A stretch of DNA of 29,655 bases from an uncultured Bacilli bacterium (lineage in GTDB: Bacteria > Bacillota_I > Bacilli_A > RF39 > UBA660): NCBI GenBank assembly GCA_934155185.1, contig CAKPGT010000013.1, positions 1 through 29,655 of the forward strand. The letters are read 5' to 3'. The notes under the pieces were generated by a model that worked only from the letters and a program-made list of their open reading frames with translations, did no database searches and had not been told where the DNA came from. A program made the translations under genes and the position numbers. Positions within the stretch are counted from its first letter, which is position 1, and the number at the start of each line of letters is the position of its first letter. Of this stretch, positions 1-7,378 are shown piece by piece.

Positions 1-570
1 AAAAGAAAATATTCTTCTTATAAGGGAACTGTTGGTAAGATAGCTGATAATTTAATTGAAAGAAATTTTAATGCAGATAAACCAAATAAAAAATGGTATA
101 CAGATGTAACTGAATTTAATCTTCATGGGGAGAAATGTTATTTATCACCAATATTGGATGGCTTTAATGGTGAAGTAATATCCTATAATACATCTAAATC
201 TCCTAATTTAGAACAAATAAATGATATGCTTAATAAAGCGTTTGATAAGAACACTAATCTTGATGGATTAATATTTCATTCAGATCAAGGCTGGCAATAC
301 CAACATCAATCATATCAACAAAGATTAAAAAATAAAGGTATTAAGCAAAGTATGTCTAGAAAAGGAAATAGCATGGATAATGGCATGATGGAAAACTTTT
401 TTGGTATACTTAAAACAGAAATGTTTTATGATCAAGAAGATAAATATAAAAATATAGATGAATTAATTTTAGCGATTGATGACTATATTAATTACTACAA
501 TTATGATAGAATTAAAGTAAAATTAAAAGGACTGTCACCCATAAATTATAGGTTACAATCCTCTAATTAG
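1..570 (+). CDS. IS3-family transposase OrfB, C-terminal part (open at window edge)
   Basis: This is the integrase-core (rve) domain of an IS3-family transposase, which cuts and joins the element's ends during transposition. The frame is open from base 1 and its start lies upstream of the window. Numbering from the first codon seen, the catalytic triad is visible: D35 in YTDVTEF, D95 in FHSDQGW and E131 in MMENFFG. The 35 residues between the second D and the E are the D,D(35)E spacing of this family. The C-terminus has the usual YINYYNYDR and LSPINYR motifs, so this end is complete. IS150-group elements usually express a long OrfAB product by frameshifting; that part cannot be seen here. The reading frame has no internal stop, so the element may be active. 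Confidence 0.93.
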   Translation, partial: KRKYSSYKGTVGKIADNLIERNFNADKPNKKWYTDVTEFNLHGEKCYLSPILDGFNGEVISYNTSKSPNLEQINDMLNKAFDKNTNLDGLIFHSDQGWQYQHQSYQQRLKNKGIKQSMSRKGNSMDNGMMENFFGILKTEMFYDQEDKYKNIDELILAIDDYINYYNYDRIKVKLKGLSPINYRLQSSN

Positions 571-610
571 AAACTATTTATAAACTGTCCAACTTTTGGG
601 GTTCAGTTCA
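1..610 (+). mobile_element. IS3-family (IS150-like) insertion sequence, right part
   Basis: The window opens inside an insertion sequence. It holds the 3' part of a DDE transposase gene and then the right terminal inverted repeat at about 585-610. Read on the minus strand, that repeat starts TGAACTGAACCCC and runs into AAAGTTGGACAG, which resembles the ends of IS150-group IS3 elements. The element therefore probably ends with the CA at 609-610. The left end and the first frame (orfA) lie outside the window, so the element's integrity and target duplication cannot be judged. Confidence 0.85.
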
Positions 611-641
611 ATTTTACTCTATTTTCTTTTTAAAATATAAA

Positions 642-650
642 TGCTATAAT
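642..650 (+). promoter_or_regulatory. Extended -10 promoter for tex
   Basis: TGCTATAAT is a perfect extended -10 element, 27 bp before the tex start. No good -35 box lies 17 bp upstream, which is common for TGn promoters. It sits about 32 bp outside the IS end, so the element has not replaced this promoter but has replaced the DNA just upstream of it. Confidence 0.6.
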
Positions 651-676
651 AATAAAGCATGCTAATGGAGGTTATG

Positions 677-2842
677 ATGAATAATGATATTATTAAAAAT
701 ATAAGTATAGAATTAAACGTTAGTGAAAATCAAATAAATTCTACACTTAAAATGCTTGAAGAGGGAAATACTATTCCTTTTATAGCAAGATATAGAAAAG
801 AAAAGACAGGTGGACTTACAGAAGAACAAATAAAAGTTATTGGTGATGCTTATGATTATCAAGTTAATTTACTAAAGAGAAAAGAAGATGTAATAAGACT
901 TATAGATGAAAAGGGACTTTTAACAGATGAACTTAAAAGTGAAATTATGAAAGCATCAAAATTAGTTGAAGTAGAAGACTTATATAGACCATATAAAGAA
1001 AAAAAGAAAACAAAAGCAACTGAAGCTATTAAAAATGGGTTAGAGCCACTAGCTAAAATGATAATGTCTTGTCCTTTAAAAGGAAGCATATTTGATATGG
1101 CAGAAAAATTTATAAATGAGAAAGTAGAAACTAAAGAAAAAGCCATAGAAGGCGCAAAGTATATAATTGCAGAGTGGATTAGTGATAACGCATCTTTTAG
1201 AAAATACATAAGAGGTAATATGTATAATTATGGCATACTTATAACAAAGCTAAAAAAGGATGCTAAAGATGAAAATAAGACATATGAAATGTACTATGAC
1301 TATAGTGAAAAAGTATCCAAAATAAAACCACATAGAATTCTAGCGGTTAATAGGGCAGAAAAAGAAGACGTTATAACAGTTAAAATAGACGTAAATGATG
1401 AAAAAATAATAGAATTCCTAGAAAAGAAAAATATTAAAAACAATGATAGCTTTTGCGCTCATTATATAAAAGAAGCAATAGAAGACAGCTATAAAAGACT
1501 TATTTTCCCATCAGTTCAAAGAGAAATTAGAAGCGATTTAACTTTAAAAGCAATGGATAGTGCAATAGATAATTTTGGTAAAAACTTAGAAAGTTTGTTA
1601 CTAACTCCGCCAATGAAAGAAAAAGTAGTACTAGCATTCGATCCGGGATTTGTAAATGGATGCAAAATTGCAGTAGTAGATAAAACAGGTAATTACTTAG
1701 ATTCTTGCGTGATTAAACCATTTTTAAATAAAATTAAAGAAGAACAATTAAAGGATTGCAAAACTAAGGTTTTAATTCTTATAAAAAAATATAATGTTGA
1801 TATAATAGCTATCGGAAATGGTACTGCATCAAGAGAATCAGAAAAATTCTGTGCTGACTTAATTAAAGAATATAATTTACCTTGTAAATATGTAATAGTA
1901 TCTGAAGCAGGAGCATCTATCTATAGTGCATCACCTGTTGCAATAGAAGAATTTCCAGATCTTGCTGTTGAAAAAAGAAGTGCGGTATCAATTGGAAGAA
2001 GACTTCAGGACCCACTATCAGAGTTAGTTAAAGTACCACCTGAAGGAATAGGAGTAGGACTTTATCAGCATGACGTTGCAGGAAAGAAATTATCTGAAAG
2101 CTTAGACTTTGTTGTTTCAAAAGCTGTTAACAGTGTAGGAGTTAACGTAAATACTGCATCATCTTCTCTTTTAAAATATGTTTCTGGTATAAAGAAAAAT
2201 AATATAGATAAAATAATTTCTTATAGAATGGAACATGGTAAAATTAACTCAAGGCAAGAATTAAAAAAGAAAAAAATATTAAGCGATAAAGTATATGAAC
2301 AAGCTATAGGCTTCTTAAGAATAACTGAGGGAGATAATATACTTGATGAAACTGGTATTCACCCTGAAAGTTATGGTATAGCAAATTCTCTACTAAAGGA
2401 TTTAGGCCTTACATTAAATGATATAGGTAAAGATAAACTTATAAATAAGATGGATGATATTGATATAAAAAGTTATGCTGATAAGTTAAATACAGATATT
2501 TATACATTAGAAGATGTTGTAAATAATTTAAAAAAGCCAAATAGGGATCCAAGAGATGAAATGCCTCAGCCTATTTTAAAAAGTGACATTTTAAGTATTG
2601 ATGATTTAAAGCTTGGCATGAAACTTCAGGGAACCGTTAGAAACGTAATTGATTTTGGTGCATTTATAGATATAGGTCTTCATAATGATGGACTAGTTCA
2701 TATATCAAAAATATCAAATGATTATATAAAACATCCATCTGACGTATTAAGTGTTGGTGATATAGTTGACTGCTATGTTATTGATATAAATAAAGATAAA
2801 GAAAAAGTATCACTAAGCCTTATTGAACCTACTATAAATTAA
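677..2842 (+). CDS. tex: Tex family transcription accessory / RNA-binding protein
   Basis: This is a Tex protein, a conserved cytoplasmic nucleic-acid-binding factor linked to transcription. It is about 721 residues, the usual length. It has the N-terminal Tex domain with the signature TIPFIARYRKEKTGG, a YqgF/RNase H-like domain beginning VVLAFDPGF, helix-hairpin-helix segments (VGVNVNTASSSLLKYVSGI), and a C-terminal S1 RNA-binding domain (GTVRNVIDFGAFIDIG ... VSLSLI). An ATG at 659 has no ribosome binding site. GGAGG at 667-671 is 5 bases before ATG 677 and only 2 before ATG 674, so 677 is preferred. gpsA follows after 25 bases and is probably cotranscribed. Identity is certain; the exact cellular role of Tex in this group is not known from sequence. 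Confidence 0.95.
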   Translation: MNNDIIKNISIELNVSENQINSTLKMLEEGNTIPFIARYRKEKTGGLTEEQIKVIGDAYDYQVNLLKRKEDVIRLIDEKGLLTDELKSEIMKASKLVEVEDLYRPYKEKKKTKATEAIKNGLEPLAKMIMSCPLKGSIFDMAEKFINEKVETKEKAIEGAKYIIAEWISDNASFRKYIRGNMYNYGILITKLKKDAKDENKTYEMYYDYSEKVSKIKPHRILAVNRAEKEDVITVKIDVNDEKIIEFLEKKNIKNNDSFCAHYIKEAIEDSYKRLIFPSVQREIRSDLTLKAMDSAIDNFGKNLESLLLTPPMKEKVVLAFDPGFVNGCKIAVVDKTGNYLDSCVIKPFLNKIKEEQLKDCKTKVLILIKKYNVDIIAIGNGTASRESEKFCADLIKEYNLPCKYVIVSEAGASIYSASPVAIEEFPDLAVEKRSAVSIGRRLQDPLSELVKVPPEGIGVGLYQHDVAGKKLSESLDFVVSKAVNSVGVNVNTASSSLLKYVSGIKKNNIDKIISYRMEHGKINSRQELKKKKILSDKVYEQAIGFLRITEGDNILDETGIHPESYGIANSLLKDLGLTLNDIGKDKLINKMDDIDIKSYADKLNTDIYTLEDVVNNLKKPNRDPRDEMPQPILKSDILSIDDLKLGMKLQGTVRNVIDFGAFIDIGLHNDGLVHISKISNDYIKHPSDVLSVGDIVDCYVIDINKDKEKVSLSLIEPTIN

Positions 2843-2867
2843 TATAATAATAAAGGAGTGTGATTTT

Positions 2868-3842
2868 ATGAATATTACTATACTTGGAGCGGGAGCATAT
2901 GGCCTTGGTCTTGCTTTAAGATTTAATAAAAATACAAAAAAAGTAGTTGTTTGGTCTAAACTTGAAAGTGAAATAGATGAACTTATTAAAACAAGAATGA
3001 ATAGTAAAGCTCTTCCTTCTGTTATAATGCCAAGTAATATTATATTTACAAATAATGTAAAAAAAGCTTTAGAGGGAAGTGATATAGTTGTTATAGCAGT
3101 TGCAACTAAGTTTGTATCTAGTGTATGTGATGAAATTAAGCCATATATTAAAAATAAACACATTGTAATAGCATCTAAAGGAATAGAACAAGACACATAT
3201 AATTTTGCTAGCATGATTATAAAGTCAAAACTTAAAACTAATAAGTTATGTACTATAGCAGGGCCTTCTTTTGCTAAAGATATGGCGAAAGATGAACTAA
3301 TTGGACTTTCTCTTGCAACAACTAATAGGAGCACTAAAGAAGCTGTAATACCATCTCTTGCAAGTGACACATTAAAACTTAGAGTAACAAACGACTTTTT
3401 AGGAGTTGAACTATGTGGTACATTAAAAAACGTAATAGCGGTTGTATCAGGAATTTTAGATGGAATTGGTGTATCTGAATCTACTAAAGCTATGTTTTTA
3501 ACTGAAAGTATAAATGATACTAGGAAACTTATTAAAAAATTAGGTGGTAATGAAAAAACAATAATGTCATTTGCTGGATTTGGAGATATATTACTTACTT
3601 CAACTTCATCAACTTCTCGTAATTATTCATATGGAAAATTAATAGGAAGCGGAGCATCAAAAGAAGAACTTGATTCATACTTAAGTAAAAATACGGTGGA
3701 AGGCGTATACACGCTTAAATCTATATATGGTTTAATAAAAAAGAAAAAAGTTAAAATGCCATTTATTGACTTTATATACTCTATAGTTTTCGAAGACGTA
3801 GATGTAAATAATATAATACCATTTTTAAAAAATAAGGACTAA
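2868..3842 (+). CDS. gpsA: Glycerol-3-phosphate dehydrogenase [NAD(P)+]
   Basis: GpsA reduces dihydroxyacetone phosphate to sn-glycerol 3-phosphate, the backbone for membrane phospholipids, in the cytoplasm. The 324-residue length is normal. An N-terminal Rossmann motif GAGAYGLGLA is followed by SKGIE, AGPSFAKDMA, the substrate/catalytic segment ELCGTLKNVIAVVSGILDG and the C-terminal GFGDILLTSTSSTSRNYSYG, all in the GpsA order. The Rossmann motif has AY where many GpsA proteins have SW or AW, a mild variation. The ribosome binding site AAAGGAG precedes the ATG. The gene lies 25 bases after tex with no terminator between, so they are likely one transcript ending at the hairpin at 3841-3875. 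Confidence 0.95.
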   Translation: MNITILGAGAYGLGLALRFNKNTKKVVVWSKLESEIDELIKTRMNSKALPSVIMPSNIIFTNNVKKALEGSDIVVIAVATKFVSSVCDEIKPYIKNKHIVIASKGIEQDTYNFASMIIKSKLKTNKLCTIAGPSFAKDMAKDELIGLSLATTNRSTKEAVIPSLASDTLKLRVTNDFLGVELCGTLKNVIAVVSGILDGIGVSESTKAMFLTESINDTRKLIKKLGGNEKTIMSFAGFGDILLTSTSSTSRNYSYGKLIGSGASKEELDSYLSKNTVEGVYTLKSIYGLIKKKKVKMPFIDFIYSIVFEDVDVNNIIPFLKNKD

Positions 3843-3875
3843 GGAAAGGGTTTAAAATATCCTTTCTTTTCTTAT
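3841..3875 (+). terminator. Intrinsic terminator after gpsA
   Basis: AAGGAAAGG (3841-3849) pairs with CCTTTCTTT (3861-3869), with one G-U pair and an 11-nt loop, followed by a T-rich run. The stem overlaps the gpsA stop codon. Confidence 0.75.
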
Positions 3876-3887
3876 TATGTAAGCTAT

Positions 3888-3894
3888 TGTCGAA
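3888..3894 (+). promoter_or_regulatory. Spo0A box (0A box)
   Basis: TGTCGAA is an exact match to the Spo0A binding consensus. It lies 56 bp before the start of the spoIIAA-like gene and just after the gpsA terminator. In Bacillus and Clostridium the spoIIA operon is switched on by phosphorylated Spo0A through such boxes. A plausible -10 (TAATAG, 3913-3918) lies about 20 bp downstream, the arrangement of Spo0A-activated promoters. The box is seen; regulation by Spo0A is inferred. Confidence 0.65.
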
Positions 3895-3949
3895 TCGCTT
3901 TTTTTTCTTTTGTAATAGTGATTAAATTATATTACTGGGAGGAATTAAG

Positions 3950-4267
3950 TTGCTAAAAGTATTAATGGAATTTAGGAAAGGAATATTGTTTGTAAGATTA
4001 TATGGAACACTTAATGATGATACACTTAATAAATTTAAAACAGATGTTAAGGAGGTGATTATAAATTCAGGTATAAAGTATGTTGTCATTAATGTAGAAA
4101 ACTTATATAGTATTAGCAAAAGTGGAGTCAAAGAGATAAAACTACTTAAAAAAGTCTTAAAAAAAACTAACGGACAATTCTTTTTGTTTGGCGGAGAAAT
4201 AAAAGAATTGAAAGAGTTAGTTAATCTTGAAAATGAATTAAAGGTTTTTGAAAGGGTTGTGATATGA
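3950..4267 (+). CDS. spoIIAA: SpoIIAA-like STAS-domain protein (diverged anti-sigma factor antagonist)
   Basis: This 105-residue protein has the STAS fold pattern of SpoIIAA: GILFVRLYGTLND, then KYVVINVENLYSISKSGV, then a helix and GQFFLFGG. In Bacillus, SpoIIAA is phosphorylated on Ser58 by SpoIIAB; the unphosphorylated form frees sigma F. Aligning LSFMDSSG of B. subtilis with LYSISKSG here puts Ser56 at the Asp57 position and Lys57 at the Ser58 position, so the phosphoacceptor is missing. The start is TTG 3950, with GGGAGG at 3937-3942; the next ATG (3965) is too far from that site. The sigma gene begins 4 bases after the stop, where spoIIAB would normally lie. Family membership is fairly sure, but its action without SpoIIAB is unknown. 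Confidence 0.75.
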   Translation: MLKVLMEFRKGILFVRLYGTLNDDTLNKFKTDVKEVIINSGIKYVVINVENLYSISKSGVKEIKLLKKVLKKTNGQFFLFGGEIKELKELVNLENELKVFERVVI

Positions 4268-4271
4268 TTTA

Positions 4272-4943
4272 ATGATTAGTGCATGTAATTTAGATGAAGT
4301 TATTAAAGAAAATAGTAATTTAGTATATAGTATATGTTCTAAGTATAGAAATTATGCGGATATAGAAGATTTATATCAAGAAGGTATAATAGGTTTAATA
4401 AGAGCCTACAAAAATTTTAACCCAGAGTATAATGTTAAATTTTCTACTTATGCATTTACTTTTATAGTTGGTGAGGTACATAAATATATAAGAGAAAATA
4501 AAGCCTTAAAAGTAAGCAGGGACTTAATTAAATTGGGTAAAAAAATAAGAGAGTATATTGATAAGCATATTGAAGTTAGGGGATATGAGCCATCAACACT
4601 TGATATAGCTAATATGCTTGAAATACCAGAATCGAAAGTTATTAGTGCCTTGGAATCTCTATCTAGTGTTAAAAGCTTAGATATGGAAATTAATGATGAT
4701 GGAAGAGCACTTACTCTTATGGATATGACAGCATCTAGTGAGAAGATAAGCAAAGAACAAATGCTTGATTTAAAGGAAGCCTTTAAATATCTAAGTGATG
4801 ATGAAAAATACTTATTAGTTAATAGATATTATAAAGATTTTACTCAAAGTGAAATAGCAAAAGAACTTGGTGTAAATCAGGTATACGTCTCAAGACTAGA
4901 AAAGAAGGCACTTAGTAAGATGAAAAGCAAAATGGCAGCATAA
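4272..4943 (+). CDS. sigF: Sporulation RNA polymerase sigma factor, SigF/SigG type
   Basis: This is a sigma-70 family factor that would direct RNA polymerase to forespore promoters. Region 2 is clear: DLYQEGIIGLIRAYKNF and NVKFSTYAFTFIVGEVHKYIREN, close to the KFSTYA..IIGE signature of SigF and SigG. Region 3 (ALKVSRDLIKLGKKI ... EPSTLDIANMLEI) and region 4 (DFTQSEIAKELGVNQVYVSRLEKKAL) follow. The position just after a spoIIAA-like gene and the YYKDFTQSE wording favour SigF over SigG. At 223 residues it is some 30 shorter than B. subtilis SigF (255), and the shortfall is at the N-terminus before region 2. Its stop codon lies in the loop of the terminator at 4931-4966. Confidence 0.85.
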   Translation: MISACNLDEVIKENSNLVYSICSKYRNYADIEDLYQEGIIGLIRAYKNFNPEYNVKFSTYAFTFIVGEVHKYIRENKALKVSRDLIKLGKKIREYIDKHIEVRGYEPSTLDIANMLEIPESKVISALESLSSVKSLDMEINDDGRALTLMDMTASSEKISKEQMLDLKEAFKYLSDDEKYLLVNRYYKDFTQSEIAKELGVNQVYVSRLEKKALSKMKSKMAA

Positions 4944-4966
4944 TGCTGTCATTTTATTTGCTTTTT
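4931..4966 (+). terminator. Intrinsic terminator at the end of the sigma gene
   Basis: A 10-bp stem (4931-4940 with 4944-4953, one G-U pair) closes on a 3-nt loop that is the sigma gene's TAA stop, followed by a T-rich tail. Transcription of the spoIIA-like operon probably ends here. Confidence 0.85.
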
Positions 4967-4985
4967 AGCTAAAAAAATGTATAAT
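4958..4985 (+). promoter_or_regulatory. SigA-type promoter for the HTH-repeat gene
   Basis: TTGCTT (4958-4963), a 16-bp spacer and TATAAT (4980-4985) form a housekeeping-type promoter directly after the sigma gene terminator. It argues against a start at 4977, which would lie inside the promoter. Confidence 0.6.
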
Positions 4986-5009
4986 ATAGCAAAACGGGTG
5001 GTGCTTGTT

Positions 5010-5885
5010 ATGAATTTAGAAAGAATTATAAAAGATTTTATTGATGGAAGGCTTGAAATTGAAGATGTTATAGCGTCTACTAACTTAAGTATTTATAGGA
5101 CTATAAACGTAATAAAAAAGTATTATGAAATTAACAAAATTACCATGCCAGAAGAAGTAAAACAAAGAATAGAATTAGTTTATGAAAGAATACAAAAGCT
5201 TTATGAACTAAATAATACATATAGTGATATAGCAAAAATATATAACTGTTCTCAAACTGCTATAAAAAACATGATAACTAGTTTTTCTGATTCTACTCAA
5301 AAGATTAAATTACCTTCTAGAAGTAATGAAGAATTAAAAATTGCAAAAGAAATATATGAACTTAAAAAGCGGGGGTTATCTTATGATGCAATCTGTAAAA
5401 AATATAGTTTTAGTAAAGATAAAATAATACACTTATTAAAGGAGTATTGCACTAGAAACAATCTTAAACTACCACCTGCAGCTAAAATAATATATAAGGA
5501 AAAGAAAACAAATATCTCTCCTAAAGATATGTATACTTTAAAATTAAGGGGTTTGTCATATTTTGATATTTCTTTAGTTGCAGGATGCTGTGATTCAAAT
5601 GTAAGAAAAAACATAATAAGATATTGCAAGGATAACAATTTGGAATATCCACACAGAGTATTTTATACAGAAAAAAATTTGCCACTAAACGAAATATTTG
5701 ATTTAAAAAAGAGTGGAATGTCATATGCAAGTATTGCTTCAATGTATGGATGCTGCAAGGAGACGGTTAGAAAAAAATTGCGTAAGTATTCCTTAGAAAG
5801 ATTTCTTATAGATTTACAATTAATAATAGATAATAAAACAAGTAATAATACGTATAGAGAAGAAAATGAATTTACAAAAAAGTAA
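5010..5885 (+). CDS. Unknown protein with tandem helix-turn-helix units
   Basis: I do not recognise this 291-residue protein as a named family. It contains at least four similar helical units of the form Y-x-L-x(3)-G-x-S-Y-x(2)-I-x(8)-C/S-x(3)-V/I: around residues 65-90, 116-145, 175-205 and 230-260. A weaker unit covers 10-40. Each looks like a resolvase/homeodomain-like helix-turn-helix. The units are joined by basic linkers (LKLPP, LEYPH). No membrane segment or enzymatic motif is visible. The start at 5010 has GGGTGGTG at 4996-5003; an upstream ATG at 4977 lies in the promoter. It sits between the sporulation sigma gene and spoVAC with its own promoter and terminator. A DNA-binding role is inferred from the fold pattern only. 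Confidence 0.75.
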   Translation: MNLERIIKDFIDGRLEIEDVIASTNLSIYRTINVIKKYYEINKITMPEEVKQRIELVYERIQKLYELNNTYSDIAKIYNCSQTAIKNMITSFSDSTQKIKLPSRSNEELKIAKEIYELKKRGLSYDAICKKYSFSKDKIIHLLKEYCTRNNLKLPPAAKIIYKEKKTNISPKDMYTLKLRGLSYFDISLVAGCCDSNVRKNIIRYCKDNNLEYPHRVFYTEKNLPLNEIFDLKKSGMSYASIASMYGCCKETVRKKLRKYSLERFLIDLQLIIDNKTSNNTYREENEFTKK

Positions 5886-5917
5886 AAAGTTTGGTATAAA
5901 TTACCAGGCTTTTTTTA
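5886..5917 (+). terminator. Intrinsic terminator after the HTH-repeat gene
   Basis: A 10-bp stem (5887-5896 with 5902-5911, two G-U pairs) with a 5-nt loop is followed by a T run, starting right after the stop codon. Confidence 0.8.
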
Positions 5918-5923
5918 ATACTA
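5894..5923 (+). promoter_or_regulatory. Possible forespore (SigF/SigG) promoter for the spoVA operon
   Basis: GTATA (5894-5898), an 18-bp spacer and AATACTA (5917-5923) match the SigG consensus gHATR-N17/18-CATWHTA with one mismatch. The -35 lies inside the preceding terminator hairpin. Transcription would begin only about 10 bases before the spoVAC start. In AT-rich DNA such matches arise by chance, so this is tentative. Confidence 0.35.
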
Positions 5924-5938
5924 ATACTGGTGATTATA

Positions 5939-6379
5939 ATGAATAAAGAAAGGTATAAAGAATTAATTGACGAAACAGTAGCTAAAGAAGACAAAGTAAA
6001 AAATGGAATTACTGCGTTTTTGATAGGTGGCTTAGTTGGAATGATAGGTCAAATAATAGTAAGTGTATTAGAGAATAATTTTAATATAATTCATAAAGAT
6101 GCAACATCTATTATGATTGTAATACTAATATTTATAGCATCTTTGTTAACTGCACTTGGAGTATTTGATGATTTAGTATCAAAGGCAAAAGCTGGTTTAA
6201 TTGTTCCTATAACTGGATTTGCACATGCTATGACTTCTAGTATGATTGATTATAAAAAAGAAGGATTAGTAACTGGTATTGGATCAAATGCCTTTAAATT
6301 AACTGGTAGTGTTATTTTATATGGTGTTGTATCAGCATATGTTTTTGGAATAGTAAGATACTTATTTTTTGGAGGGTAG
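5939..6379 (+). CDS. spoVAC: Stage V sporulation protein AC
   Basis: SpoVAC is an inner forespore membrane protein of the SpoVA channel that moves calcium-dipicolinic acid into the spore and releases it at germination. The 146 residues contain several hydrophobic segments (about FLIGGLVGMIGQIIVSVL, SIMIVILIFIASLLTALGVF, and the C-terminal VILYGVVSAYVFGIVRYLF). The family motif GLIVPITGFAHAMTSSMIDYKKEG lies between them; it is close to that in the neighbouring SpoVAEb, as expected for these paralogues. ATG 5939 is chosen because GGTGAT (5929-5934) matches the anti-Shine-Dalgarno sequence; a GTG at 5930 overlaps that site. spoVAD starts 3 bases after the stop. Confidence 0.93.
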   Translation: MNKERYKELIDETVAKEDKVKNGITAFLIGGLVGMIGQIIVSVLENNFNIIHKDATSIMIVILIFIASLLTALGVFDDLVSKAKAGLIVPITGFAHAMTSSMIDYKKEGLVTGIGSNAFKLTGSVILYGVVSAYVFGIVRYLFFGG

Positions 6380-6382
6380 AAA

Positions 6383-7378
6383 ATGACTATTAAATTTAAT
6401 GATATATATTTAAAAGAAGTATCAGCAGTAGCAGGAAAAGATGAAAAGGAAGGCGCCTATGGTAATTTATATGATATAACCTATGATGATTATTATATTG
6501 ATCAAGATACTTTTGAACAAGCTGAGATGAAGATGATAGATGACTCTGTTAATAAAGCGTTAGAAAAAGCAAATATTACAATTGAAAATATTGATGCTAT
6601 AGTAGGCGCTGACTTGCTAAATCAAGTAACTGCTCATGCTTACTCATCTGTTAAAACTAATAAGCCTTATATAGGTGTTTATAGTGCTTGTGCATCATTA
6701 TGTGAAGAATTTATAGTAGCAGGAAGCATTTTAACAGCATCAAATTGTAAAAACATATTAGTTAATGTATCATCTCATAACATGACCTCTGAAAGGCAGT
6801 TTAGAAATCCTGTTGAATATGGTGCACCTAAACCTAAAAGATCTACATTTACGGTTACAGGTTCTGCAAGTGCAATACTAACAAGGGATAAAACAAAAAT
6901 TAAAGTATCATCTGTAACAATAGGTAAAACAACCGATTTAGGAGTAACTGATGTTTATGATATGGGTAGTGTTATGGCACCATCTGCTGCAAGAACAATT
7001 TATGATCATTTAACAAGCCTTAATGAAACTGTAGACAATTATGACCTCGTGCTAACAGGGGACTTAGGAGTTTATGGAAAAGAATTATTAAGAAAATACA
7101 TGAAAGAAACTTATAATATAGATTTAAAGGATAAATTAGAAGATTCAGCTAGCATAATCTATGATAGAGAAAAACAAAGGAAGGTAAACGCAGGTGGCTC
7201 TGGACCGGCTTGCATAGGACTTGTTTGCTTTACTGATATAATAGGAAAAATGCTAAAGGGAAGCTTAAACAAAGTTTTATTAGTTGCAACTGGAGCTTTA
7301 ATGAGTCCTACAATGAATAATCAAAAACTATCTATACCATCTATTTCACATGCTGTTTCTTTGGAGGTGTTAAAGTGA
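6383..7378 (+). CDS. spoVAD: Stage V sporulation protein AD
   Basis: SpoVAD is a thiolase-fold protein that binds dipicolinic acid and works with SpoVAC and SpoVAE in spore dipicolinate uptake. The 331-residue length is normal. The family signatures are present: IGVYSACASLCE, containing the thiolase-like cysteine, then SSHNMTSERQFRNPVEYG, and TVTGSASAIL. It is not expected to be a true thiolase. A GGAGG site precedes the ATG and overlaps the end of spoVAC. The stop codon overlaps the GTG start of spoVAE (GTGA at 7375-7378), implying translational coupling within one operon. Confidence 0.95.
   Translation: MTIKFNDIYLKEVSAVAGKDEKEGAYGNLYDITYDDYYIDQDTFEQAEMKMIDDSVNKALEKANITIENIDAIVGADLLNQVTAHAYSSVKTNKPYIGVYSACASLCEEFIVAGSILTASNCKNILVNVSSHNMTSERQFRNPVEYGAPKPKRSTFTVTGSASAILTRDKTKIKVSSVTIGKTTDLGVTDVYDMGSVMAPSAARTIYDHLTSLNETVDNYDLVLTGDLGVYGKELLRKYMKETYNIDLKDKLEDSASIIYDREKQRKVNAGGSGPACIGLVCFTDIIGKMLKGSLNKVLLVATGALMSPTMNNQKLSIPSISHAVSLEVLK

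Noticed and set aside
859..1209. Minus-strand open frame inside tex
   Set aside because: Shadow of the tex coding sequence; no start signals and no recognisable domain.
2813..3370. Long open frame on the minus strand (185 codons) opposite gpsA
   Set aside because: It lies fully within a clear gpsA, has no ribosome binding site and its Ser/Leu/Ile-rich translation is the usual shadow of an AT-rich gene.
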